This document shows, piece by piece, positions 7,642-14,575 of a DNA stretch of 36,673 bases. The translations under genes were made by a program, and so were the position numbers. The DNA comes from Chloroflexota bacterium. GTDB taxonomy: Bacteria > Chloroflexota > Limnocylindria > Limnocylindrales > CSP1-4. The DNA lies in assembly GCA_021783595.1 (NCBI GenBank), contig JAJXTS010000008.1, forward strand, positions 1 to 36,673, in the 5' to 3' direction. Numbering within the stretch: the first letter of the stretch is position 1; each line of letters starts with the position of its first letter. Below the pieces are notes generated by a model, which worked only from the letters and a program-made list of their open reading frames with translations, did not search any database and was not told the origin of the DNA.

Positions 7642-7677
7642 TCAGTCCGCGCGGGACTCGGGCTGGGGCTATCCGAA

Positions 7678-8817
7678 TCAGCGGGCGGGCGTCGCGGCGC
7701 TCGAGCGGGCGAGGTCGACGCCGAGGAACCGCGCGAGGTCGGGGCCGACGTCGGCTAGGCGGTCACGCCGCAGGCTGTAGTACATGAGGTTGCCGGCCTC
7801 GGTCGTGGACACGAGGCTGCTGGCACGCAACAGCGCGAGGTGGTGCGACACGGTGGGCTTGGACAGCCCCACCCGCTCCGCGATCTCGGTCAGGTACAGG
7901 TCGCCGTCCGCGAGCAGGCGCAGGATGCGCAGCCGGCTCTCGTCGCCCAGCGCCCGGTACAGGCGGATCAGCGGCGCGGGGACCGCGTCCCGGGCCACGT
8001 CGAGCGCCGCGTCGGCGATCGGGTAGCAGAACATGTGCCAGTCGCGCCCGGCGAACACGTAGTTGTAGGGGCGGCAGAAGTAGGCGGGCGCCAGCAGGAC
8101 GCGGCGGATCTTGGGGTCGGGCGTCCAGTGGACGCCGCCGGTGACCTGCTCGATGAGCTCGCTGAAGGGCAGCCGGCCCAGGTCGGCCCGGCGCGCGTCC
8201 GCGTCGCGCTGCTCGAACCGGGCGATCCGGGCCTCGATCGGCTCGAAGCGCTCGCGCCAGGCCCGCACCACGCGGCGGATGGCCCGCAGGTAGCCGTCCG
8301 GGTCCCGCAGCAGCGGCTCCGCCATCGCACGCGACTCCTCCGGCCACGCGGCCAGGGCGTCGTCGAGGCGCTCCCGCTCGCCGGCCAGGACCCGCCGCCC
8401 GAGATCGAGCGCCTGCTGTGCGTCGTCGTCCGCATCGTGCCCGGCGACCAGCAGGTCCACCGGCTCGAGCCGGCCGACGAGGGCGAGCGCGTCCGCCGAG
8501 GTGCGGACCGAGGGGTCCTCCGCGACGCGGTTGACCAGCATCGCGCCGTACCCCTTGCAGCCGTCGTCATGGCAGAACGCGAGCCTGAGATCCCGCTTGA
8601 GCGCGTCCGACATCGAGGCCCGCGACGCCTCGAGCCACTCGCGGTCCGCGGGCAGGAGCTCGGCGTCCGGCTCGCCCGCGAGGCTCAAGAAGAAGTCGTA
8701 GGCGGGCCGCACGTCCAGGACGATCTCCGGCGCGCTGGCGGGCGTCCCGGTCAGGTCGCGCACGAGCGCACGGGCCTGGCGGGTGGTGGCGGGCGTCTGC
8801 GCGGTGGTGCGGGCCAT
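7678..8817 (-). CDS. ArsR-family transcriptional regulator with long N-terminal domain
   Basis: The protein has 379 aa. The last 100 residues are an ArsR/SmtB winged helix: LIRLYRALGDESRLRILRLL, then YLTEIAERVGLSKPTVSHHLALLRASSLV (recognition helix SKPTVSHHLALL) and the wing EAGNLMYYSLRRD. No ArsR metal-site CVC motif is present. The first 270 residues, about three times the size of a normal ArsR protein, form an unrecognised, mostly helical domain with two close Cys (FCHDDGCKGYG), perhaps a ligand sensor or dimer unit. The start at ATG 8817 has AGGA about 10 bases before it. The inverted repeat at 8843-8862 upstream suggests self-control. Confidence 0.85.
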   Translation of the reverse strand: MARTTAQTPATTRQARALVRDLTGTPASAPEIVLDVRPAYDFFLSLAGEPDAELLPADREWLEASRASMSDALKRDLRLAFCHDDGCKGYGAMLVNRVAEDPSVRTSADALALVGRLEPVDLLVAGHDADDDAQQALDLGRRVLAGERERLDDALAAWPEESRAMAEPLLRDPDGYLRAIRRVVRAWRERFEPIEARIARFEQRDADARRADLGRLPFSELIEQVTGGVHWTPDPKIRRVLLAPAYFCRPYNYVFAGRDWHMFCYPIADAALDVARDAVPAPLIRLYRALGDESRLRILRLLADGDLYLTEIAERVGLSKPTVSHHLALLRASSLVSTTEAGNLMYYSLRRDRLADVGPDLARFLGVDLARSSAATPAR

Positions 8818-8842
8818 GGGAGGGGTCCTGTATGGTGGTGTA

Positions 8843-8862
8843 TGTTAGACAACAAGCTAACA
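8843..8862. promoter_or_regulatory. Candidate operator of the ArsR-like regulator
   Basis: TGTTAGA, 6 bases, GCTAACA: a near-perfect inverted repeat (6 of 7 arm positions, TGTTAG/CTAACA exact) 26 bases upstream of the regulator's ATG. It lies in a locally AT-rich patch that probably holds the promoter. It shares arm length, spacer and left arm with 7622-7641. Confidence 0.55.
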
Positions 8863-9015
8863 CCAATTAGACGCACAGTCAAAGGTCATCCTGCCGATTC
8901 CCCGGGTCCGCGGCTGGCGCCCCGGCGCGGGCCGGGCTGGCGCTGTGCGTCGGGAGAGGGCGGCGTCACGACAGGCGCGCGGTCTGGGGGGCGTGGGGGG
9001 CTTGCCCTCGGGCCC

Positions 9016-9324
9016 GGGCGCACGGAGCGGCTCACAGGCCAGGTCCGCGTTCAGGTCCTCGCAGTGGCTCGGGCGCGGGCGCACGGAGCGGCTCAACCGT
9101 CGCCTCGCCCGCCAGGTGATCCGCTCCGTGCGCTCGTTCGACGGCCGACCGGCCCGGGAGCCGCTGGACGGGCGCACGGAGCGGGCGGCCGGGAGGCTCG
9201 CCCTCCCGTTGAGCCGCCCGGTGCCTTGGGGCCCCGGGGGTGAGCTGCAGCCGAGGGCGGGACGGACCGCTGAGGCTCGTTGAGCCGCCCGGTGCCTTGG
9301 GCCCCGGGGGTGAGCTGCAGCCGA
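9016..9324. repeat. Cluster of GAGCCGC(T/C)C(C/G)GTGC repeats in a gene-free stretch
   Basis: The 500 bases between the ArsR-like gene and the gene ending at 9360 hold no supportable protein. They carry GGGCGCACGGAGCGG at 9016, 9077 and 9170 (the first two continue into CTCA), the inverse CCGCTCCGTGCGC at 9121-9133, and a 47/46-base direct repeat at 9208-9254 and 9279-9324 starting GTTGAGCCGCCCGGTGCC. On the minus strand the first two read TGAGCCGCTCCGTGC, so all appear to be one family placed in both orientations. The long repeats can form GC-rich hairpins (GGGGCCCCGGGGG core). Confidence 0.7.
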
Positions 9325-9359
9325 AAGCTCGCCGAGCCGCCCCGGCGGGCCCCGGGACC

Positions 9360-10640
9360 CTACCGGTGCAGGTTCCCCGCCGCCACGAACGCGAGCCCGT
9401 GCTCGGTCAGCGCCCGGGCGGTGTGGTTGGTGGCGTCCACCTTGGCGCGGAAGTCGTCACGGAGCGCGTCCCAGTCGCCGCTCGCGATGATCTCGTCCTT
9501 GTCGCGGAAGTAGTCCAGGATGTCCGACGGGTGCGGCAGCGCGGCGTCCAGCGCCGGGTCGCCGCCCTCGTGCTTGGCGGAGATGTTGGCGACGTGCCCG
9601 GCGAGGTCCACGAGCTCGGCGCGGCGGTCGTACGGCTGGCGCACGACGCTGCGCTGCGCCTCGGTGATGTGGTGCTCGAAGCGGACCCGGCCCTCGAATC
9701 CCAGCGCCCGGCGGATGTCCGCGGCAGCCTCGAGCGTCGGGTTGTCCACCGAGTTGCTCCAGTTGAGCCCCACCAGCGGCGTGGAGCCGTCGTCGCGGGC
9801 GAACAGCCGGGCGCCGAGCAGGGTCCACAGGCCCGAGAACGGGTTGTCGGTGCCCATGAACACCGAGATCTTGAACTCGATGTCCACCCCCAGGCGGTAC
9901 AGGAGGTAGCCGGCGAGGACGGTGCCCGGGTTGACGTTGAGGACCTGTCGGACGCCGTACTCGGTGTAGTAGTGGAGGTACTCGTCCACCCACAGCAGCG
10001 GGTGGTCGTTGGGCTGGCCAACGCCGCCGAAGTAGCCGGTGATCGTGTCGGGACCGCCCAGGTGGACGTTCGAGCCGTCGGTGCCCTTGGTGTCGAGCGT
10101 CTCGACCACGCTCGCGCCGATGATCTGCATCGCGGCCGCCACGGCGGGCAGGTCGCCGTCCGCCGCCTGCTCGCGCATCTTGCGGACGCGGATCCAGCGG
10201 CCCGGCATGAGCGAGCGGCCCGCGATGGCGCGGTGGGCCGCGTCGATCACCCACGGGAAGTACTGGAGCGCGCTGACCTCGAGCGTCACCGCGAGCGACG
10301 CGTCGGGGTCCACGGCGTCGGCGCGGTCGCCGAGCACGCCCCGCCGGAAGTCCGCGACGCTCACGAAGGCGCCGCGGTCGCGCTGCTCCGCGAGCCAGGC
10401 GAGGTCCTCGAGGTACTCGGGCGCCTGGGCCCGGACGCGCTCGAGCAGGGCCGGCAGCTGGCCGGCCTCGCGCGCCTTGCGGTTGATCTCCTCGGGCGTG
10501 CCGTACCTCGCCACCACCGCCCGCAGGTCGTTGAGGAGGCGCGCGTCGGGCGCGTCGAGGTAGGCGTTGAGCTCGTCCAGGCGCGTCGCCGGGATCGCCA
10601 GCCCGGCGACGCCGCCACTCGGGTTCGTCGAAGCCGTCAT
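9360..10640 (-). CDS. Unrecognised 426-aa protein in the panB operon
   Basis: I do not recognise this family. The protein is soluble, with no signal or membrane segment, and enzyme-like in composition. Conserved-looking stretches are MPGRWIRVRKMREQ, ETLDTKGTDGSNVHLGGPDTITGY, NDHPLLWVDEYLHYYTEYG, VLNVNPGTVLAGYLLYRLG, VFMGTDNPFSG, LVGLNWSNSVDNPTLEA and RFEHHITEAQRSVV. The regular turn-strand spacing (GYFGG, NVNPGT, GLNWSNS, FEHHIT) would suit an alpha/beta barrel, and the several Asp, His and Asn in loops a metal-dependent active site; both are inferences. It starts 46 bases after panB on the same strand, so they are probably co-transcribed. ATG 10640 has GGGAGAGGG about 9 bases upstream; an ATG at 10673 is less likely. 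Confidence 0.8.
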   Translation of the reverse strand: MTASTNPSGGVAGLAIPATRLDELNAYLDAPDARLLNDLRAVVARYGTPEEINRKAREAGQLPALLERVRAQAPEYLEDLAWLAEQRDRGAFVSVADFRRGVLGDRADAVDPDASLAVTLEVSALQYFPWVIDAAHRAIAGRSLMPGRWIRVRKMREQAADGDLPAVAAAMQIIGASVVETLDTKGTDGSNVHLGGPDTITGYFGGVGQPNDHPLLWVDEYLHYYTEYGVRQVLNVNPGTVLAGYLLYRLGVDIEFKISVFMGTDNPFSGLWTLLGARLFARDDGSTPLVGLNWSNSVDNPTLEAAADIRRALGFEGRVRFEHHITEAQRSVVRQPYDRRAELVDLAGHVANISAKHEGGDPALDAALPHPSDILDYFRDKDEIIASGDWDALRDDFRAKVDATNHTARALTEHGLAFVAAGNLHR

Positions 10641-10686
10641 TGCACTCGCCCTCTCCCTGGCCGTCGCCGCCAATCCGTGCTGGGCC

Positions 10687-11544
10687 TCAGCGCCCGACCA
10701 GCGCGACCAGCTCGTCGTACTCCTCGTCCTTGATGCCGAACCAGTTGGCCGGCGCCGGGAAGGTCCGCTCGGTGACCTCGCGCACGTAGCCGGCGAGGCC
10801 CTCGCGGATCACGGCGCCCGCGTCGGCGAAGACCTTGGCCATCCGGGGCGTGAACTTGGGGTACAGGCCGAAGGCGTCGTGGTAGATCAGCAGCTGGCCG
10901 TGGGCGTGGGGCCCGGAGCCCAGGCCCATGATGATGGCGCCCTGCGCCCGCTCGGTGATCAGCCCGCAGACGCGGTCCGGGACCAGCTCGAGCAGGATCG
11001 CGAAGGCGCCCGCCTCCTCCAGCAGCCGCGCGTCGTCCACGATGCGCTTGGCAGCCGCGGCGCTCTTGCCCTGGAGGCGGAAGCCGCCGAGGGCGGTGGC
11101 GCTCTGCGGGGTGAGCCCGAGGTGGCCGATGACCGGGATGCCGGCGCGCGCGATGCCGGCGACGCGGTCCGCCATCTCGGCGCCGCCCTCGAGCTTGACC
11201 GCGTCGCAGCCCGTCTCGGCCATGAACCGGCCGGCGTTGCGGATGGCGGTCTCCACGCTGGGCTGGTAGCTCATGTACGGCATGTCGCCCACCACCCAGG
11301 CGTTGGGGGCGCCGCGCCGCACCGCCGCCGTGTGCCGGATCATGTCGTCCATGGTGACCGGCAGGGTGGAGTCGTAGCCCAGCATGGTCATGCCCAGGCT
11401 GTCGCCCACCAGGATCATGTCCACGCCCGCCTCGTCCTGCAGGTGGGCGGTGGGGTAGTCGTAGCAGGTGAGCCAGGTGATCTGGGTCCCCTGCGCCTTC
11501 TTCTCCATCAGCGCGGGCAGCGTCATCCGCTTGCGTTCGACCAC
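10687..11544 (-). CDS. panB: 3-methyl-2-oxobutanoate hydroxymethyltransferase
   Basis: PanB (285 aa) makes ketopantoate from 2-oxoisovalerate and methylene-tetrahydrofolate, the first committed step of pantothenate and coenzyme A synthesis, in the cytoplasm. The family motifs are in order: TCYDYPTAHLQDEAG, MILVGDSLGM (metal-binding Asp), VVGDMPYMSY (second metal Asp), AVKLEGG, GIPVIGHLGLTPQS, and FAILLELVPD with the catalytic Glu. The last part, DAFGLYPKFTPRMAKVFADAG, is also typical. GTG 11544 is the likely start, as GGAGGA lies 4 bases before it; ATG 11526 is possible. The upstream minus-strand TACTCT (11611-11606) may be the -10 box. The neighbour downstream is unknown and replaces the panC one often finds. 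Confidence 0.96.
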   Translation of the reverse strand: MVERKRMTLPALMEKKAQGTQITWLTCYDYPTAHLQDEAGVDMILVGDSLGMTMLGYDSTLPVTMDDMIRHTAAVRRGAPNAWVVGDMPYMSYQPSVETAIRNAGRFMAETGCDAVKLEGGAEMADRVAGIARAGIPVIGHLGLTPQSATALGGFRLQGKSAAAAKRIVDDARLLEEAGAFAILLELVPDRVCGLITERAQGAIIMGLGSGPHAHGQLLIYHDAFGLYPKFTPRMAKVFADAGAVIREGLAGYVREVTERTFPAPANWFGIKDEEYDELVALVGR

Positions 11545-11821
11545 GGCGTCCTCCGTCGTCCCCGTGTTGGCAGCGCCGTCGATGCCCCGGCGGCCGTCAC
11601 CCCAGAGAGTAGGGCCCCGGGACCCGGTCGGCGCGACCTCGGCGCGCGGGCCGCGACCGGGGATTGCCCGCGGCCCCGGCTCGACGCCGCGGCGCAAGCG
11701 CAATCCGGCCCGGGCCCCGGGGCCGTTCGGCCGTCGGCCCGCCGACGCCGCGCGCGGATACTGGCGGCTCCGGTGCGTCCCGATCCGTCGCCGCCGACCG
11801 GCGGCCTGCGAGGGTGGTGTG

Positions 11822-14407
11822 ATGACCGTCGCCCCGATCGACCAGTTCCTGCGCGTGCCGCCCCTGACCGGCTCCGCCGCCAAATCCGAGGCCGAGCGGT
11901 GCCTCTACTGCTTCGACGCGCCGTGCGCGCACGCCTGCCCCAGCGAGATCGACGTGCCCGGCTTCATCCGCAAGATCGCCACCGGCAACGTCGCCGGCGC
12001 GGCACGGACGATCCTGGCCGCCAACCCGCTCGGTGCCACGTGCGGGGCGGTGTGCCCGGTGGAGCGCCTGTGCGAGGGCGCCTGCGTGCGCAACCGGCTC
12101 GACCGGCCCATCGCCATCGGGCGCCTGCAGCAGGGCGCGGTGGAGGCGTACGCCGCGACGGGCGAGCCGTTCTACGCGCCGGCCCCGGACGCGGGCGTGC
12201 GGGCCGCCATCGTGGGCGCCGGGCCGGCCGGCCTCTCGTGCGCGGCCGAGCTGCGCAAGGCGGGCGTGGCCGTCACCGTGTACGACGAGTCGCCGCGCGC
12301 CGGCGGGCTGGCGGACCACGGCATCGTGCCCTGGCGCATGGCGCGCCAGGACGTGGCCACCGAGGCCGCCGAGATCGAGCGGGCGGGCGTGACGTTCGCG
12401 CTGGGCACCCGCGTGGGGCGCGACGTGGGCGCCGCCGAGCTGCTGGCAGCCAACGACGCGCTGGTGGTGGCGGTTGGCCTCGGCCGGGCGCGTCCGCTCT
12501 CGGTCGCGGGCGAGGGGCTGCCGGGCGTGGTGGACGCCCTCGACGTGATCCGCGCCGCCGTCGACACAGCGCCCGGCGGGGCACCGGTGGTCGGCCGGCG
12601 CGTGGGCGTGGTCGGCGGCGGCTCGACGGCGTTCGACGCGGCGGCCGCGGCGGTCCGGCTGGGCGCGGGGGAGGTCACGCTGTTCTACCGGCGCGGCCCG
12701 GGCGACTGCCCCGCCTACCCGCACGCGGTGGACCTGGCCCGCCAGCTGGGCGTCGCCATCCGCTGGCACACCGCCCCCGTGGAGATCCAGGGCGCCGACC
12801 GCGTCACGGGCGCCTCGTTCGTGGCCATGCGCCCCGGCGCCCCAGACGCGTCCGGCCGGCCGCGGCCGGAGCCCGTCCCGGACTCGCGGTTCGACGTGGA
12901 GCTGGACACGCTCGTCCGAGCCGTGGGCCAGGACCGCCCCGACGCGGCGGAGGGCGTGCTCGCGAGTCTGGGCGTGCCGCTGCGCGACGGCGTGGCCGTG
13001 GCGGATCCCGCCACCGGTCGCACCGCCAACTCCAGGGTGTGGGCGATCGGCGACATCGCGTCCGGCGGCAGGGAGGTGGTCAACGCCGTCCAGGCCGGCA
13101 AGCTCGCGGCGCGCTCCGTGGTGGGCGCGCTGGGGATGCGCACCCGCGTGGAGGCGGTCCGCCGCGCCGTGGACAGCACGGTGCCGGGCGTTGACCTCTC
13201 GGTGGACATCGCCGGCATCAAGAGCCCCAACCCGTTCTGGCTCGCCAGCTGCCCCATCACCAACAACGGCGACATGGTGATGCGCGCCTTCGACGAGGGC
13301 TGGGGCGGCGCGGTCTGGAAGACGATCGGCGAGCCCGTCCGCAACGTCACCGCCCGGCTCGGCTCGTTCGAGTACGGCGGCAAGCGGATCGTCGGCATCA
13401 ACAACATCGAGCTCATCAGCGACCGCCCGACCGACGTGAACATCGCGGAGATCCGCGAGGTCAAGAAGCGCTACCCGAACAACGCGGTGGTGATCAGCCT
13501 GATGGTGGAGTCGAAGCGCGAGGCCTGGCACGAGATGCTGGCCAAGTGCAATGACACGGGGGCCGACGGCTACGAGCTCAACTTCGGCTGCCCGCACGGC
13601 ATGAGCGAGCGGGGGATGGGCGCGGCCGTGGGCCAGGTGCCCGACTACGTCCAGATGATCACCGAGTGGGTGATGGAGAAGGCCGAGATGCCCGTCTTGG
13701 TCAAGCTCACGCCCAACGTGACCGACGTCCGCTTCCCGGGCCGCGCGGTGCGCAGGGCCGGTGCCGGCGGCGTCTCGCTGATCAACACCATCAACTCGCT
13801 GATCGGCGTGAACCTCGACACGTGGGCGCCCCTGCCCGACGTCCGCGGCAAGGGCAGCCACGGCGGCTATGCCGGGCCGGCCGTGAAGCCCATCGCGCTC
13901 CATATGGTGGCCCAGCTGGCCGCGGACCCGGAGGTGGGCATCCCGATCTCCGGGATCGGCGGCGTCGAGAGCTGGCGCGACGCGGTGGACTTCCTGCTCC
14001 TCGGTGCCACCACGGTCCAGGTGGGCACCAGCGTCATGCACTACGGCTTCCGCCTCGCCGACGACCTGGTGGACGGGCTCTCCACCTACCTGCGGTCCAA
14101 GGGCCTCACCCGCCCGAGCCAGCTCGTGGGCAAGGCGGTCGGGAGCCTGACCGACTTCGGCCGCCTCGACCAGGAGTGGCGGCTGCTCGCGCGCATCGAC
14201 CAGGACAAGTGCATCGGCTGCAACCTGTGCTTCGCCGCCTGCAACGACGGCGCGCACCAGGCGATCACGATGGAGCGCTCGAACGGGACGACGCGCCTCG
14301 AGGTGGACGCCGAGAACTGCGTCGGCTGCCGCCTGTGCGGGTACGTCTGCCCGGCCGAGGGGGCGATCACGTTCGAGGGCCTGGAGGGCGCCGCCGCCAT
14401 CCACTGA
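11822..14407 (+). CDS. preTA: Dihydropyrimidine dehydrogenase, PreT and PreA fused in one chain
   Basis: This 861-aa enzyme reduces uracil and thymine to the 5,6-dihydro forms with NAD(P)H (or the reverse), the first step of pyrimidine breakdown. Residues 1-450 are PreT: 4Fe-4S ligands C27, C30, C35, C39 and C74, C78, C84, C88, FAD motif VGAGPAG (131-137) and a second nucleotide motif VGVVGGGSTA (261-270). Residues 456-790 are PreA, an FMN barrel (SPNPFWLASCPIT, NFGCPHGMSERGMG, SGIGGVESW). The end holds two ferredoxin-type clusters (C797, C800, C803, C807; C833, C836, C839, C843). Bacteria usually have two genes; this order is that of animal DPD. At the place of the animal active-site Cys (ERGMGLACGQ) Val603 is found (ERGMGAAVGQ), as I recall for other bacterial PreA. 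The 5' leader has GGATACT (11756-11762) as a possible -10. Confidence 0.95.
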   Translation: MTVAPIDQFLRVPPLTGSAAKSEAERCLYCFDAPCAHACPSEIDVPGFIRKIATGNVAGAARTILAANPLGATCGAVCPVERLCEGACVRNRLDRPIAIGRLQQGAVEAYAATGEPFYAPAPDAGVRAAIVGAGPAGLSCAAELRKAGVAVTVYDESPRAGGLADHGIVPWRMARQDVATEAAEIERAGVTFALGTRVGRDVGAAELLAANDALVVAVGLGRARPLSVAGEGLPGVVDALDVIRAAVDTAPGGAPVVGRRVGVVGGGSTAFDAAAAAVRLGAGEVTLFYRRGPGDCPAYPHAVDLARQLGVAIRWHTAPVEIQGADRVTGASFVAMRPGAPDASGRPRPEPVPDSRFDVELDTLVRAVGQDRPDAAEGVLASLGVPLRDGVAVADPATGRTANSRVWAIGDIASGGREVVNAVQAGKLAARSVVGALGMRTRVEAVRRAVDSTVPGVDLSVDIAGIKSPNPFWLASCPITNNGDMVMRAFDEGWGGAVWKTIGEPVRNVTARLGSFEYGGKRIVGINNIELISDRPTDVNIAEIREVKKRYPNNAVVISLMVESKREAWHEMLAKCNDTGADGYELNFGCPHGMSERGMGAAVGQVPDYVQMITEWVMEKAEMPVLVKLTPNVTDVRFPGRAVRRAGAGGVSLINTINSLIGVNLDTWAPLPDVRGKGSHGGYAGPAVKPIALHMVAQLAADPEVGIPISGIGGVESWRDAVDFLLLGATTVQVGTSVMHYGFRLADDLVDGLSTYLRSKGLTRPSQLVGKAVGSLTDFGRLDQEWRLLARIDQDKCIGCNLCFAACNDGAHQAITMERSNGTTRLEVDAENCVGCRLCGYVCPAEGAITFEGLEGAAAIH

Positions 14408-14495
14408 CGGGCCCACCGCACCTGACGGGCCTGACCGCGCGGCGCGACGCGCGAGGCCCGCCGCCCGCCGCCCGCGGTTGCCGCGGCGCAAACGG

Positions 14496-14521
14496 GGAGC
14501 CCCGCCGTTCGGCGGGGCTCC
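14496..14521. terminator. Strong hairpin terminator after preTA
   Basis: A perfect 11-bp stem, GGAGCCCCGCC/GGCGGGGCTCC, with GTTC loop, lies 88 bases after the preTA stop and is followed by TTGCTGT rather than a full T run. It sits between convergent genes and could also serve the secreted-protein gene ending at 14576. Confidence 0.8.
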
Positions 14522-14575
14522 TTGCTGTCGGGGTCGGTGCTGCCGGTTCTTCCGGCCGCGCCGGTCCGGCGCGGG

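Noticed and set aside
5599-7758. A 719-codon plus-strand frame over the drug exporter
   Set aside because: Frame-shifted shadow of the exporter; Arg/Gly/Ala-rich with no membrane segments.
9208-9324. CRISPR array from the 47-base direct repeat
   Set aside because: Only two units with a 24-base gap, the remaining copies are shorter and in both orientations, and no cas gene is present.
8873-9360. Protein-coding gene between the ArsR-like regulator and the unknown panB partner
   Set aside because: Open frames here run through the repeat units in all frames and show no protein-like composition.
11597-14491. A 964-codon open frame on the minus strand opposite preTA
   Set aside because: It is the antisense shadow of a well-identified gene in high-GC DNA, is dominated by Ala, Arg, Gly and His, and has no domain.
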